DNA of 64,000 bases from the NCBI GenBank assembly GCA_958296235.1, contig OY282457.1, positions 1-64,000 of the forward strand, given 5' to 3'. Position 1 is the first letter of the stretch; the number at the start of each line of letters is the position of its first letter. Positions 41,932 to 52,645 of this stretch are shown here, piece by piece. Position numbers and translations under genes: made by a program. Origin of the DNA: an uncultured Candidatus Binatia bacterium. GTDB lineage: Bacteria > Desulfobacterota > Binatia > Bin18. The notes below the pieces were generated by a model. It worked only from the letters and a program-made list of their open reading frames with translations. It had not been told where the DNA came from and did no database searches.

Positions 41932-43326
41932 ATGCTGCCACTTGAGCACAAGCTTTGGGCCGCTCTCCAAAAACTGCTCCCGGACACGTCCGGCCTGCGT
42001 ATTGGCGTGGCCTGCTCAGGTGGCCCCGACTCGGTTGCCCTGCTCTCGGCTCTGTTGACGATAGCGCCGTTACGGCGCTATCGTCTGTCTGCGCTCCACG
42101 TCAATCACGGCCTCCGTCCCGAGTCCGACCAGGAACAGGACATGCTGCAAACCCTGTGTCAGCGGTGGCGAGTGCCGCTCTCGGTCAAAAAACTTCAGCC
42201 GCCCCCCGGTCTGAAAGGAGTCGAGGTCTGGGCGCGAGAAGCGCGCTATGCGTTCTTTCGGAAGCGCGCTGCCGCGGCTCCGCTCGACTATGTTGCCACA
42301 GCCCATACGCAGGATGATCAGGCTGAGACCGTTCTCTTTCACGCCATGCGCGGAAGCGCCCGGCGTGGACTGGCTGGTATTCCGTCCGTGAGAGAGAACT
42401 GGTTGGTTCGGCCCCTCCTGCGCTGCTCACGACGGGAAATCGATACCTACACACAAGAAAAACATCTCCCCTATGTCACAGACCCGAGTAACGCTGACCT
42501 GCGCTTTACCCGGAACAGGATCAGACACATCCTCCTGCCCCTTCTGGAACAGGAATTTTCTCCGCAAATCCGTCGTCATCTGGCTGCCCTGGCGGAAACG
42601 GCCCGAGAAGAGGAGGACTGGCTCGAAGGGCTGGCGACGAATGCCCGCACGCGCATCATAGGGCGTGACAATAGCGTGTCTCTTCCCGCCTTGGACAAGG
42701 AGCCTGTCGCCCTACGGCTGCGCATTCTCCGCCAGTGGGTTGAAGGGCGCGTACAAGATGTCAAAACTGTCCATCTGTTCCGTTTGAGAGACCTCAGTGA
42801 GGGAAAGCTCCGGGGCCGTGTGGAGTTGCCGGGGCGGCAGGCGGTCGTTCGCCGGGGAACGCGGCTGATTCTCCAAGCCCAGCGACCACCTATCACGGAG
42901 CCAGACTACTTCTATGTCTTGCAGGCTGGCCAGAGTCGGCGATTAGCCTCACGCTGGGACCTGAGCGTTTCTTCTGCCCTCGAATGGCACGGCGATTTGA
43001 ATGCAGCGCGGGGTGCGGACCGCTGGTCGGCTCTGTTTGATTGTGACCTGTCCAGCCCTGCGGAGGCCTGTATTGTCCGCAATGCTCGCGCCGGGGATCG
43101 TATTCGTCCTTTCGGCATGCACGGCCATAAGCAGGTTCGGGCTGTCCTGGCTGGCGCAAGAATCCCGCCAGCGCTCCGTCCCGGATTCCCGGTCGTTGAA
43201 ATGAGGGGGGAGGTTGCCTGGGTCCCCGGCTGCGTCAGAGGCCAGAGGGCGCTGGTGACGGCGGCGACCCGGCAGGTCTATCGCATGCAGGTCAACCCGT
43301 TGCCGGTCGATGAAGAACTATGGTAG
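41932..43326 (+). CDS. tilS: tRNA-Ile lysidine synthetase
   Basis: ATP-dependent enzyme that turns C34 of tRNA-Ile(CAU) into lysidine. The PP-loop IGVACSGGPDSVALLSALL is at residues about 24-42, then LSALHVNHGLRPESDQEQD, THTQDDQAETVLFHAMRGS and LVRPLLRCSRREIDTYTQ. The C-terminal substrate-binding domain ends with RIRPFGMHGHKQVRAVLAGA and PGFPVVEMRGEVAWVPG. Length 464 is normal. Ribosome-binding site is weak. A 13-bp perfect hairpin lies inside the gene (42057-42085). Confidence 0.94.
   Translation: MLPLEHKLWAALQKLLPDTSGLRIGVACSGGPDSVALLSALLTIAPLRRYRLSALHVNHGLRPESDQEQDMLQTLCQRWRVPLSVKKLQPPPGLKGVEVWAREARYAFFRKRAAAAPLDYVATAHTQDDQAETVLFHAMRGSARRGLAGIPSVRENWLVRPLLRCSRREIDTYTQEKHLPYVTDPSNADLRFTRNRIRHILLPLLEQEFSPQIRRHLAALAETAREEEDWLEGLATNARTRIIGRDNSVSLPALDKEPVALRLRILRQWVEGRVQDVKTVHLFRLRDLSEGKLRGRVELPGRQAVVRRGTRLILQAQRPPITEPDYFYVLQAGQSRRLASRWDLSVSSALEWHGDLNAARGADRWSALFDCDLSSPAEACIVRNARAGDRIRPFGMHGHKQVRAVLAGARIPPALRPGFPVVEMRGEVAWVPGCVRGQRALVTAATRQVYRMQVNPLPVDEELW
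42057..42085. repeat. Perfect 13-bp hairpin inside tilS
   Basis: GACGATAGCGCCG (42057-42069), loop TTA, then its exact inverse (42073-42085). It encodes the stretch TIAPLRRYR. No T-run follows. Confidence 0.9.
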
Positions 43327-43361
43327 GCTAGGGCCGGACAGGGTACAGGAAAGGTGACGGA

Positions 43362-45185
43362 GTGAATAAGGTTTCTTCTAATCTCGCACTGTGGTTGGTT
43401 CTCGGGGTGATCTTCCTGTTCATGTTTAACCTGTTCAATCGCCAACAACCGAGAGAACCTGAAGTGGTTTTCAGCGATTTTTTTACGGCCGTGGAAAAAG
43501 GTGAAGTCTCCGAGGTCGTCATTCAGGGGCAGATCATTCGTGGGAAATTCCGCAATGACGACCGCTTTAAGACCTACGCTCCCACCGACGACCCCGACCT
43601 CATGCGGACCTTGCGCGACAAGGGGGTGCGGGTGGCTGCACGGCCGGAAGAAGGCGACCCCTGGTATATCACCATCCTGATTCAATGGTTCCCGATGCTC
43701 CTCCTCATCGGCGTCTGGATATTCTTTATGCGCCAGATGCAGATGGGTGGCGGCAAGGCCATGTCTTTTGGCAAGAGCCGGGCCAAACTGCTGACGGAAA
43801 ACCAACAACGCGTGACGTTCAGCGACGTTGCCGGCGTGGAGGAACCCAAACAGGAACTGGAAGAAATTATCGCCTTTCTCAAAGACCCCAAAAAGTTCAC
43901 GCGCTTGGGCGGGCGCATCCCCAAAGGCGTATTGCTGGTTGGGTCTCCCGGAACCGGAAAAACCCTGCTTGCCCGGGCGATTGCCGGGGAAGCTGGGGTG
44001 CCGTTCTTCTCGATCAGCGGCTCCGACTTTGTTGAAATGTTTGTTGGGGTTGGGGCCTCGCGCGTCCGTGACCTTTTTATTCAAGGGAAGAAGCAGGCAC
44101 CGTGTATTATCTTTATCGATGAGATTGACGCGGTCGGTCGCCATCGCGGCGCCGGCCTCGGCGGCGGGCATGATGAACGCGAGCAGACCTTAAATCAACT
44201 CCTGGTGGAGATGGATGGTTTTGAGGCAAACGAGGGCGTCATTCTGATTGCGGCGACCAACCGTCCGGATGTCCTGGACCCGGCACTACTGCGCCCTGGA
44301 CGGTTTGACCGGCGGGTTGTCGTCCCCTCACCGGATGTCCGGGGTCGCGAGGAAATTCTTAATGTCCATACTCGTCGGGTCCCGCTGGATGACAAGGTTG
44401 ACGTCTCCCGACTCGCTCGGGGAACACCCGGGTTTTCCGGGGCTGACCTTGAAAACCTGGTGAACGAGGCCGCGCTCCTGGCAGCGCGCAAAGACAAAGA
44501 CAAAGTCGAAATGGACGATTTCGAGCTGTCCAAAGACAAGGTCCTCATGGGCGCTGAGCGTCGCAGTATGATTCTCAGCCTTGATGAGCGCCGCAACACG
44601 GCCTACCATGAGGCCGGCCACGCCCTGGTTGCCCGACTCACTCCGGGAACGGACCCGGTCCATAAAGTGACCATCATTCCGCGCGGTATGGCTTTGGGCG
44701 TGACGCAGCAGTTGCCCGTTGATGATCGCCACACTTTCTCAAAAGACTATATTCTGAAACGTTTGGCCATCATGTTTGGCGGTCGTGTGGCCGAAGAGCT
44801 GGTCCTTGGCCATACCACAACCGGCGCTGGAGACGATCTTGAAAAAGCGACCGACCTGGCTCGACGCATGGTGTGTGAATGGGGCATGAGCGAGAGCCTT
44901 GGCCCCATGACCTTTGGAAAAAAGGAAGAACAGATATTCTTGGGCCGGGATATTACCCAGACCAAGGACTACTCTGAAAAGACGGCCATTGAGATCGATA
45001 CTGAGGTGCGGCATATCATCAAGGACGCCTTTAATCGGGCGCAGGAACTCCTCCAGACGCATATCGAAATCTTACACAAGATGGCTGAAGTCCTGCTGGA
45101 AAAGGAAGCCTTGGACGGACCTGAGATCGACGGCATACTGAAACAATTCAACGTTGAAGTTGATCCGGAGCCGACAGGCGCGTAG
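43362..45185 (+). CDS. ftsH: ATP-dependent zinc metalloprotease FtsH
   Basis: Membrane AAA+ protease, 607 residues. Two membrane helices ([18 protein letters not shown] near residue 6 and [18 protein letters not shown] near 110) flank a periplasmic part. AAA: Walker [15 protein letters not shown], Walker [13 protein letters not shown], second region of homology [10 protein letters not shown]. Protease: [14 protein letters not shown] with the third zinc ligand in the [13 protein letters not shown] region. GTG 43362 has AAGGTGA upstream; it follows tilS by 35 bases. Confidence 0.96.
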   Translation: MNKVSSNLALWLVLGVIFLFMFNLFNRQQPREPEVVFSDFFTAVEKGEVSEVVIQGQIIRGKFRNDDRFKTYAPTDDPDLMRTLRDKGVRVAARPEEGDPWYITILIQWFPMLLLIGVWIFFMRQMQMGGGKAMSFGKSRAKLLTENQQRVTFSDVAGVEEPKQELEEIIAFLKDPKKFTRLGGRIPKGVLLVGSPGTGKTLLARAIAGEAGVPFFSISGSDFVEMFVGVGASRVRDLFIQGKKQAPCIIFIDEIDAVGRHRGAGLGGGHDEREQTLNQLLVEMDGFEANEGVILIAATNRPDVLDPALLRPGRFDRRVVVPSPDVRGREEILNVHTRRVPLDDKVDVSRLARGTPGFSGADLENLVNEAALLAARKDKDKVEMDDFELSKDKVLMGAERRSMILSLDERRNTAYHEAGHALVARLTPGTDPVHKVTIIPRGMALGVTQQLPVDDRHTFSKDYILKRLAIMFGGRVAEELVLGHTTTGAGDDLEKATDLARRMVCEWGMSESLGPMTFGKKEEQIFLGRDITQTKDYSEKTAIEIDTEVRHIIKDAFNRAQELLQTHIEILHKMAEVLLEKEALDGPEIDGILKQFNVEVDPEPTGA

Positions 45186-45251
45186 TCCCAGGCAGTTGTG
45201 GTCCCTTCCGCATTCCAGTGCGGTCGATGCTCGATGGACAACAGGGTGAAG

Positions 45252-45298
45252 GGCGGGTGTACAAAGGATGCTACTGTTTTGCGCCCGCCTCTTTTTTT
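45252..45298 (+). terminator. Probable terminator after ftsH
   Basis: GGCGGGTGT (45252-45260) pairs with GCGCCCGCC (45281-45289) with two wobble pairs, a 20-base loop, then TCTTTTTTT (45290-45298). Confidence 0.7.
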
Positions 45299-45347
45299 GC
45301 CTGTTGACTATCTGTTTGCCAGCGTACTGGCGAAGAGGATGCTCTGA

Positions 45348-46739
45348 ATGTCGCTTGACGGAGCGCTCAATACAAAATTATTCGGCACGGACGGGATTCG
45401 TGGGGTGGCCAATACTGAGCCCATGACGCCGGAGACCGCCCTGCGCGTTGGCCGCGCCCTGACTGCCGTTTTCCAGAACCGTCCCGGTCAGCACAGCATT
45501 GTTATCGGCACAGATACCCGTGTATCGGGCTCGATGCTGGAGGCCGCCCTCGCGTCCGGCGTATGTTCCATGGGCGGGGAGGCCCTGCTCGTGGGCACCA
45601 TGCCAACACCCGGCATCGCCTTTCTCACCCGTAGCCTGCGCGCGGATGCCGGCGTGGTCATCTCTGCTTCACATAATCCATTCCAGGATAATGGCATCAA
45701 AATATTCTCAGGCGACGGATTCAAACTGCCCGATGCGGTGGAGGATGAGATTGCGGCATTGGTGTTGAGTCACACGCTCGATGACGAGCGTCCTACCGCC
45801 GGGTCGATCGGAAAAGCCGTCCGCCTTGACGATGCCTTGAGCCGCTATCAGGGGTTTGTCAAAGACGCCTTTCCTCGTCAGCTCACGCTGGACGGAATGA
45901 AAGTTGTGATTGACTGCGCCAATGGAGCCGCCCATACCATAGCGCCGGCCGTGTTAGCCGAGCTTGGCGCTGAGGTGATTCCGACCGGGACGACGCCAAA
46001 TGGCAAAAATATCAACCTTGACTGCGGGGCCGTATATCCACAGCGGGTGCAACGGCTTGTCCGCGAGCGCGGTGCCCAGGTCGGCATCACTCTGGACGGA
46101 GATGCCGACCGAGCCCTTCTGGTTGACGAGAGCGGAGAAATCGTTGATGGCGATGCCATGCTGGCCATTGCCGCCCAAGAGCGCCTCCAGAAGGGCACGC
46201 TACCCCACAGGACGATAGTGGCGACCGTGATGAGCAATCTGGGCCTTGAGATGGCGTTGCGTCAGATGGATGGCAGACTGGTTCGGACCCCAGTTGGTGA
46301 TCGGTATGTTGTTGAGGAGATGCTGCGCGGGGGATATCGCATCGGCGGCGAACAATCCGGCCATCTTATCTTCTTGGATGTGAACACCACGGGCGATGGC
46401 CTTGTCACCTGTCTCTCTCTGCTGGCGATTCTCGTCCAGAGACAGCAGCCACTCTCCGCGCTTCGTCAACTCGTGCGACGCTACCCGCAAACGTTGATTA
46501 ACGTGCGCGTCCGAGAACGACAGGATTTGCGGACCATTGCGCCGGTGTCACAAGTCATCCAGCATGTCACCGATAAACTCGGCGAGAAGGGACGGCTCTT
46601 AGTCCGCTATTCCGGGACTGAGCCGCTGCTCCGGGTCATGGTCGAGGGGGAAGACGAAAGCCTGGTCCGCGCCTATGGCGAGGAAGTCGCTGACGCCGTG
46701 CGGACCCACCTTGGGGCGGGAGAAGCAGCCTCAACGTAG
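45348..46739 (+). CDS. glmM: Phosphoglucosamine mutase
   Basis: Interconverts glucosamine 6- and 1-phosphate for UDP-GlcNAc. The 463 residues begin KLFGTDGIRGVANTEPMTPE, with the active Ser in VVISASHNPFQDNGIKIFS (about residue 105), metal loop GITLDGDADRALLVDE, sugar loop GEQSGHL and phosphate site RYSGTEPLLRVMVEG. All catalytic segments are intact. The next gene begins six bases after the stop. Confidence 0.96.
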   Translation: MSLDGALNTKLFGTDGIRGVANTEPMTPETALRVGRALTAVFQNRPGQHSIVIGTDTRVSGSMLEAALASGVCSMGGEALLVGTMPTPGIAFLTRSLRADAGVVISASHNPFQDNGIKIFSGDGFKLPDAVEDEIAALVLSHTLDDERPTAGSIGKAVRLDDALSRYQGFVKDAFPRQLTLDGMKVVIDCANGAAHTIAPAVLAELGAEVIPTGTTPNGKNINLDCGAVYPQRVQRLVRERGAQVGITLDGDADRALLVDESGEIVDGDAMLAIAAQERLQKGTLPHRTIVATVMSNLGLEMALRQMDGRLVRTPVGDRYVVEEMLRGGYRIGGEQSGHLIFLDVNTTGDGLVTCLSLLAILVQRQQPLSALRQLVRRYPQTLINVRVRERQDLRTIAPVSQVIQHVTDKLGEKGRLLVRYSGTEPLLRVMVEGEDESLVRAYGEEVADAVRTHLGAGEAAST

Positions 46740-46745
46740 GGTCCC

Positions 46746-48338
46746 ATGTATCTCGTCTCTGCCGCTCAGATGCGTGAGCTCGATCGGCTCACAATCGAGA
46801 AATATGGCACTCCCGGCCATGTCCTGATGGAGCGGGCCGGCAGTGGCGCGACGCAGGCCCTGCTCGACTTTTTTGAGAAGCGGCCCAAACGAGTGGTGGT
46901 GGTCGCCGGCAGAGGCAATAACGGGGGAGACGGCTTTGTCATGGCGCGCCTGCTGAAAAAGCAGGGCATCGCGTGTGAGGTGATTCTCGCGGCCAAAAAG
47001 CGGGAGGTCGGGGGCGATGCCAGGCGCAACCTGCAGGCCTTCTCGCGCCTCAGGGGTCGTGTCGAAGAAGTCTCTACACTGGATCAGCTACCCGCTGCCG
47101 AGAAACGACTCGAACGGTGCGATGTGATCATTGACGCCCTGCTTGGGACCGGGCTGAATACCGCGGTCAAAGGTATCCAGGCGGCGCTTATCGCCGGCAT
47201 GAACGCCCGCGGCGCGCCCATTGTCGCGGTTGATATGCCGTCCGGTTTGCAGGCCGATTCCGGCCAGCCCGCCGGCTGCGCCGTCGAGGCGACGCTGACG
47301 GTGACATTTGGCTATCCCAAGCTCGGCCAGGCGCTCTATCCTGGGACGGCGCATGTCGGACAACTGGCCTGTGTCGATATCGGGATTGCCCGGCAAGCGC
47401 TGACCGAGGTTGCGCCCCAACTGCACGTCCTGACACGGCGCGAGGTGGGGGGACAGATACGCGCCCGTCACCCCGAATCGCATAAGGGCGATTTTGGCCA
47501 TGCGCTGGTCCTGGCCGGCGCGCGCGGGAAAAGCGGAGCGGCCATATTAAGCGCCTCTGCCGCCCTACGGACCGGGACCGGGCTGGTCACCCTGGCCGGC
47601 CCACAAGGACTCATACCCATATTTTCCTCTGTTTTGCTTGAGGCCATGACTGCTCCTCAGCCCGAGCGCGCAGACGGGAGTCTGAGACTGAATGAGCGCC
47701 TGTTAAGCCAATCCCTGCACGGGAAAAGCGCCCTTGTTTTTGGGCCGGGTATCGGCGTGTCTGCTGAAACGAAGCGTATGGCGCGCTGGCTTCTCAAAAA
47801 CAGCCAGGTCCCCCTTCTCATCGATGCCGACGGGCTGAATTGTGTGGCGTCCCAGGTAGCCATGCTGAAAACGGCCCAGGCGCCGGTCATACTCACCCCC
47901 CACCCCGGAGAAATGTCTCGGCTGACTGCACTGTCAACCGGAGACATTCAAGCCCGGCGGCTGGAGGTCGCTCGTCAGTTTGCCGCTCGATACAGCTGCT
48001 ATCTCGTCCTCAAGGGCGCCCGGAGCATTATCGCCGCCCCTGACGGTCGGGCCTGGATTAACCCGACCGGGAATCCGGGTATGGCCAGCGGTGGCATGGG
48101 CGATGTCTTGGCCGGCATTATCGGTGGTCTGCTCGCCCAGGGCTATGCGCCGGATGTGGCGTGTTGCCTCGGCGTGTTTCTGCACGGCGCTGCCGCGGAT
48201 ACCTTTGCCCGACAGCACGGCCAGGCCGGGATGCTGGCGCGCGACGTGATTGATAATCTTCCCGACACGCTGAGCGCCCTCTCTCGGGCCAGCGAGGTCG
48301 ATGCGCATGCCGCATACCATTCAGACATTCTCGGCTGA
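46746..48338 (+). CDS. nnr: Bifunctional NAD(P)H-hydrate epimerase / ADP-dependent dehydratase
   Basis: Repairs hydrated NAD(P)H. N-terminal epimerase (about 1-215): VSAAQMRELDRLTIEKYG, VVVVAGRGNNGGDGFVMARL and IDALLGTGLNTAVKG. C-terminal dehydratase (about 230-525): HKGDFGHALVLAGARGKSGA, VILTPHPGEMSRL, VLKGARSIIAAPDG and GNPGMASGGMGDVLAGII (ADP site). Length 530 matches the fusion form. The stop lies inside tsaE (38-base overlap). Confidence 0.94.
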   Translation: MYLVSAAQMRELDRLTIEKYGTPGHVLMERAGSGATQALLDFFEKRPKRVVVVAGRGNNGGDGFVMARLLKKQGIACEVILAAKKREVGGDARRNLQAFSRLRGRVEEVSTLDQLPAAEKRLERCDVIIDALLGTGLNTAVKGIQAALIAGMNARGAPIVAVDMPSGLQADSGQPAGCAVEATLTVTFGYPKLGQALYPGTAHVGQLACVDIGIARQALTEVAPQLHVLTRREVGGQIRARHPESHKGDFGHALVLAGARGKSGAAILSASAALRTGTGLVTLAGPQGLIPIFSSVLLEAMTAPQPERADGSLRLNERLLSQSLHGKSALVFGPGIGVSAETKRMARWLLKNSQVPLLIDADGLNCVASQVAMLKTAQAPVILTPHPGEMSRLTALSTGDIQARRLEVARQFAARYSCYLVLKGARSIIAAPDGRAWINPTGNPGMASGGMGDVLAGIIGGLLAQGYAPDVACCLGVFLHGAAADTFARQHGQAGMLARDVIDNLPDTLSALSRASEVDAHAAYHSDILG

Positions 48339-48807
48339 AGAGACCTTATCCCTTGGACGCCAGATTGGGCGACTCCTGGCCCCCGGCATGATCCTCGGGC
48401 TGTGTGGCGACTTGGGCGCGGGCAAGACCTGCCTGGTGAAAGGTATAGCGGAGGGACTTGGCATTGCCCCTGAAACCGTTACCAGCCCCACCTTTACTCT
48501 TGTGGCCGAGCATTATAGGGGAAGGGTGCCACTCTATCATATCGATCTCTACCGGCTTGAAGGGGGAGCCGGCGAAGAATTGGGCCATGAGGAATATCTC
48601 TTTGGGCAGGGTGTGGCCGTTATTGAGTGGTTTCCGTTTTTGCCGGACGATATGCGCGAGGTGATAGAAGAATACCTGCTGATTGCGATTGAGTGTGGGG
48701 CCGGAGACACGCGCACTCTGGCCCTGACCCCCTACGGGAAACGGTACGACCGGCTGCTTGCCCAGCTCGAAACCCTACGCACCGAGAGTCATACGCGTCG
48801 ATGTTGA
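48301..48807 (+). CDS. tsaE: tRNA threonylcarbamoyladenosine biosynthesis ATPase TsaE
   Basis: P-loop ATPase needed for t6A37 in tRNAs. [20 protein letters not shown] is the Walker [16 protein letters not shown] the switch, [12 protein letters not shown] the Walker B-like strand and [11 protein letters not shown] the TsaE signature. 168 residues including a slightly long C-terminal tail. Overlaps nnr and, by seven bases, lysC, so the three are coupled. Confidence 0.93.
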   Translation: MRMPHTIQTFSAEETLSLGRQIGRLLAPGMILGLCGDLGAGKTCLVKGIAEGLGIAPETVTSPTFTLVAEHYRGRVPLYHIDLYRLEGGAGEELGHEEYLFGQGVAVIEWFPFLPDDMREVIEEYLLIAIECGAGDTRTLALTPYGKRYDRLLAQLETLRTESHTRRC

Positions 48808-50012
48808 TTGTTCAGAAATATGGCGGCACTTCGGTCGGCTCGATTGAGCGCATCCAGGAAGTGGCCGCCCGGGTGGCGGCGACGCGCGACGCCGGCCACC
48901 AGGTCGCCGTGGTGCTGTCCGCGATGCGCGGCGAAACCAACCGCCTGCTTGCCCTGGCGCGCCAGATTGTCGAGCAGCCCGATGCGCGCGAGAGCGATGT
49001 GCTGGTTTCAACTGGAGAACAGGTCTCGATTGCCCTGCTAGCCATGGCCCTCAAAGGTCGAGGTTCGCCGGCGGTGTCTCTGCTTGGCCATCAGGTCCAG
49101 ATTGAGACCGATGCCGCCTATGGTCGGGCGCGGATCAGGCAGGTCCAGACGACACGTCTGTTGAATGCGCTCAAGGACGGCAATATTGTCGTGGTTGCCG
49201 GCTTCCAGGGTGTGAACGCGCAGCAGGATATCACCACTCTGGGGCGGGGCGGGTCGGATACAACTGCAGTGGCCCTTGCCGCGGCGCTACAGGCGGATGT
49301 ATGCGAGATTTACACCGATGTGGACGGCGTGTATAGCGCCGACCCACGCATCTGCCCCCAAGCTCATAAGCTGGAGCGTATCTCGTATGACGAGATGCTC
49401 GAACTCGCCAGTCTGGGCGCAAAAGTGCTCCAAATCCGCTCAGTAGAATTTGCCAAACGCTATCAGGTCCCGGTGCATGTCCGCTCAAGTTTTTCGCCGG
49501 ACGAAGGGACGTGGCTAGTGGCGGAGGATCAACGCATGGAAGAGGTGACGGTCTCGGGTGTCACGTCTGATCTGGATCAGGCGAAAATTACTCTGCTGCG
49601 GGTGCCTGACCGGCCAGGCTTAGCCGCCAAGCTGTTCACGCCCATTGCGCAAGACAATATCGTCGTGGATATGATCATTCAGAACGCCAGTGCGGATGAA
49701 AAGACCGACGTCACGTTTACGCTCCCGCGCGGGGATGTGCAAAAGGCTCTTGAGCGGGTCAAAAATGTGGCGCAGGAGATCGGGGCAGGGGACGTTGTCT
49801 TCGACACCGAAGTTGTCAAGGTCTCGATTGTCGGGCTGGGCATGCGCAGCCACGCTGGTGTTGCCTCCCGCATGTTTGAGGTGTTGGCCGCAGAAGGAAT
49901 CAATATTCAGATGATTTCAACCTCGGAGATTAAAATCTCTATCGTGATTGCCGCCAAGTACGCCGAGTTAGCCGTTCGGGTTCTGCACGATGCCTTTATC
50001 CCCTCGGTCTAG
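48801..50012 (+). CDS. lysC: Aspartate kinase
   Basis: First step of lysine, threonine, methionine synthesis: aspartate plus ATP. The 403-residue protein has [52 protein letters not shown] and [16 protein letters not shown], then two ACT domains ([18 protein letters not shown] and [20 protein letters not shown]) for feedback control. ATG 48801 is used; the open frame upstream is tsaE. Length fits the monofunctional Bacillus-like class. Confidence 0.95.
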   Translation: MLIVQKYGGTSVGSIERIQEVAARVAATRDAGHQVAVVLSAMRGETNRLLALARQIVEQPDARESDVLVSTGEQVSIALLAMALKGRGSPAVSLLGHQVQIETDAAYGRARIRQVQTTRLLNALKDGNIVVVAGFQGVNAQQDITTLGRGGSDTTAVALAAALQADVCEIYTDVDGVYSADPRICPQAHKLERISYDEMLELASLGAKVLQIRSVEFAKRYQVPVHVRSSFSPDEGTWLVAEDQRMEEVTVSGVTSDLDQAKITLLRVPDRPGLAAKLFTPIAQDNIVVDMIIQNASADEKTDVTFTLPRGDVQKALERVKNVAQEIGAGDVVFDTEVVKVSIVGLGMRSHAGVASRMFEVLAAEGINIQMISTSEIKISIVIAAKYAELAVRVLHDAFIPSV

Positions 50013-50059
50013 CCAACGAGGCGGATACCCAAGATGGTCAGGAAATAGGTGAGAGTATT

Positions 50060-51640
50060 ATGAAACAGACGCCTACGATTGCGCTATACGACACAACCTT
50101 ACGGGACGGGTGTCAGTCCGAGGATGTTGCGCTCACGCTGGATGATAAATTACGCATTGCCGAGGAGCTGGACGCCTTTGGCGTACACTACATTGAGGGC
50201 GGCTGGCCGGGCTCGAATCCCCGCGACGAAGAATTTTTTGCCGCGGCCAAAAAACTCAGCCTGAAACAGGCCCGAATTGCTGCCTTTGGTTCCACCCGGC
50301 GGGTCAATAGTGCCGCCGCGGACGACTTGAATATTCGCTTGCTCATACAGGCCGCGACTCCGGTGGTGACCATTGTGGGCAAGACCTGGGACCTCCACGT
50401 GCGGGACGATCTGCGTATCTCAAAAGAAGCCAACGTCGAAGTCATTGGCGATTCGATTGCCTATCTGAAACAGCGGGTCGATGAGGTCATTTTTGATGCC
50501 GAACACTTTTTTGATGGCTTCAAGGCCAACCCAGGCTACGCGCTGGAATGCCTGACCGCCGCGGCTCAAGCCGGAGCGGACGTCCTGGTGTTGTGCGATA
50601 CGCGCGGCGGGAGCATGCCGCCCGACATTCGCCAGGGGATGCAGGCGGCCGCTCAAGCGGTCGAGGCGCAGCTTGGTATCCACTGTCACAACGACTGTGA
50701 ATTGGCCGTGGCCAACTCGCTCGTCGGGGTGGAAAGTGGGGCCGTTCAGGTCCAGGGCACGATCAACGGCTTTGGCGAGCGCTGTGGCAATGCCAATCTG
50801 TGTTCCATCATTCCCAATTTGTATCTCAAGATGGGCTACCGCTGTATCCGTCCTCAGCAGCTCAGACAGTTGCCGCAGTTGTCTCGTCTGGTGTACGAGT
50901 TGGCCAATATCGAGCCGAATAAACGTCAGGCCTATGTCGGCGCGAGCGCCTTTGCCCACAAGGGCGGCCTGCATGTTGCCGCGGTTCAGAAAAACAGTGA
51001 GACTTATGAACACATCGACCCGGAACTCATTGGCAACACCCAGCGCGTTTTGGTTTCCGACCTGTCCGGGCGGAGTAACGTCCTCTACAAAGCCAAAGAG
51101 TTCGGCCTGGACGTCGAGAGCGCCGACCCCGCGGTCAAGAGCATTCTGAATGAGGTCAAGCAGCTTGAGCACTCAGGCTTTCAGTACGAAGGGGCCGAGG
51201 CCTCCTTTGAGCTCCTCATGCGCAAAGCTCTGAAGGGCGCGGTCCGCCATTTTCGGCTCATCGGGTTTCGGGTGATAGACGAAAAACGGAAAGAGAATGA
51301 GCCGCCGCTGTCCGAGGCGACCATCATGCTGGAAGGACCGGACGGCCAGATAGAGCATACCGCGGCGCAGGGCAACGGGCCGGTCAATGCGCTGGACCAG
51401 GCCTTGCGTAAAGCCCTGACCAAATTTTATCCCCAACTCGAATCGGTCGAGCTGCACGACTATAAAGTCCGCGTCCTGGGCGCGGGCGAGGGGACCAGCG
51501 CCACGGTCCGGGTCCTGATTGAATCCGGTGATGAAACCGACCGCTGGGGCACTGTGGGCGTGTCGCATAATGTCATAGAGGCGAGCTGGCAGGCACTGGT
51601 GGACAGTATGGAGTTCAAGCTGCAAAAAGATACTAACTAA
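50060..51640 (+). CDS. cimA: (R)-citramalate synthase
   Basis: Joins pyruvate and acetyl-CoA to citramalate, a threonine-free route to isoleucine. 526 residues: catalytic TIM barrel starting [20 protein letters not shown], metal-binding His in [17 protein letters not shown], and [20 protein letters not shown]; the C-terminal third is a LeuA-like allosteric domain. The combination of [10 protein letters not shown] and FGSTRR after the barrel start is typical of CimA rather than LeuA. Next to lysC. Confidence 0.92.
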   Translation: MKQTPTIALYDTTLRDGCQSEDVALTLDDKLRIAEELDAFGVHYIEGGWPGSNPRDEEFFAAAKKLSLKQARIAAFGSTRRVNSAAADDLNIRLLIQAATPVVTIVGKTWDLHVRDDLRISKEANVEVIGDSIAYLKQRVDEVIFDAEHFFDGFKANPGYALECLTAAAQAGADVLVLCDTRGGSMPPDIRQGMQAAAQAVEAQLGIHCHNDCELAVANSLVGVESGAVQVQGTINGFGERCGNANLCSIIPNLYLKMGYRCIRPQQLRQLPQLSRLVYELANIEPNKRQAYVGASAFAHKGGLHVAAVQKNSETYEHIDPELIGNTQRVLVSDLSGRSNVLYKAKEFGLDVESADPAVKSILNEVKQLEHSGFQYEGAEASFELLMRKALKGAVRHFRLIGFRVIDEKRKENEPPLSEATIMLEGPDGQIEHTAAQGNGPVNALDQALRKALTKFYPQLESVELHDYKVRVLGAGEGTSATVRVLIESGDETDRWGTVGVSHNVIEASWQALVDSMEFKLQKDTN

Positions 51641-51641
51641 T

Positions 51642-52631
51642 ATGGCTGAACAATCGAGTCCGCTCGTCCACGCCGTCATTGGCGGAACGCTGATGGGGCT
51701 GGCCAATCTCGTTCCCGGTATCAGTGGCGGCACCATGCTGCTGATCGCTGGTGTCTATCCTGGCTTTATTGGGGCCATAGCTGAAATTACGACCTTGCGC
51801 TGGCGGTGGTCGTCCGTGGTATTGCTGGGAACGATAGTCGGTGCGGCCGTCCTGGCCATCCTTTTCCTTGCCGGACCCACCAAAACACTCGTTATTGAGC
51901 ACCGCTGGATCATGTACAGCCTGTTCATTGGTCTCACGCTGGGGAGTGTGCCGCTCCTCTGGCGTTTGTCCCAGCCGGTGTCACGGCGCTTCTTCATCAG
52001 TGCCGGGGGCACTTTCCTGCTGATGGTCCTGCTTGCTTTCGGGACTCCGCTGCAAACCGGACCGGGGGACGAGTCTCTCGGGTTGCTCTTTGTTGCCGGT
52101 CTGGCCGGGGCCAGTGCGATGGTGCTGCCCGGCGTATCCGGGGGATATCTCCTCCTCCTGCTCGGTCAATACGTGCCCATCCTCAGGAGCATAGAAAAGC
52201 TGCGCCTGGGCCTGTTTGGCGCCGGCGAACAGGCCGGGCTGCATTGGCCCCTTATTCAAGAGGCGTTATGGGTCGTCATACCGGTCGGCCTGGGCGTGGC
52301 GGCGGGTATTATTGGGGTCAGCAACCTCATCCGCTGGTTGTTGGAACACCATAGGACAGCCACCCTGGGTGCCCTCATGGGCCTGGTGCTCGGCGCGATT
52401 ATTGGCCTGTGGCCATTTCAGGCTGGGGTCCCGCCTCAGGTCGGCGATCGGCTACACGGTCAAGTGCTCACCCTGGAAACCCTGGTCCAGATCGATGCCG
52501 AAGACTGGCCAGTCCGGTTGTTTCCGCCCAGCGCCGGGCAGCTCGGCGCTGGGCTGGGGTTGATCGCGCTTGGCGCGGGAATAACCCTCGGCCTGGACCG
52601 GCTCAAGAACCACATCGCTCCAGCGCGTTGA
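51642..52631 (+). CDS. DUF368 family membrane protein
   Basis: Multi-pass protein of 329 residues. The N-terminal GLANLVPGISGGTMLLIAGVY is the family signature and a related motif recurs as GASAMVLPGVSGGYLLLLLG, with SxxPG turns. Members are linked to undecaprenyl-phosphate recycling at the membrane in other bacteria; the role here is inferred from family only. Starts one base after cimA. Confidence 0.88.
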   Translation: MAEQSSPLVHAVIGGTLMGLANLVPGISGGTMLLIAGVYPGFIGAIAEITTLRWRWSSVVLLGTIVGAAVLAILFLAGPTKTLVIEHRWIMYSLFIGLTLGSVPLLWRLSQPVSRRFFISAGGTFLLMVLLAFGTPLQTGPGDESLGLLFVAGLAGASAMVLPGVSGGYLLLLLGQYVPILRSIEKLRLGLFGAGEQAGLHWPLIQEALWVVIPVGLGVAAGIIGVSNLIRWLLEHHRTATLGALMGLVLGAIIGLWPFQAGVPPQVGDRLHGQVLTLETLVQIDAEDWPVRLFPPSAGQLGAGLGLIALGAGITLGLDRLKNHIAPAR

Positions 52632-52645
52632 GCGTGTCTTTCGTT

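Noticed and set aside
42057-42085. Terminator inside tilS
   Set aside because: No T-run follows and the tilS frame is intact.
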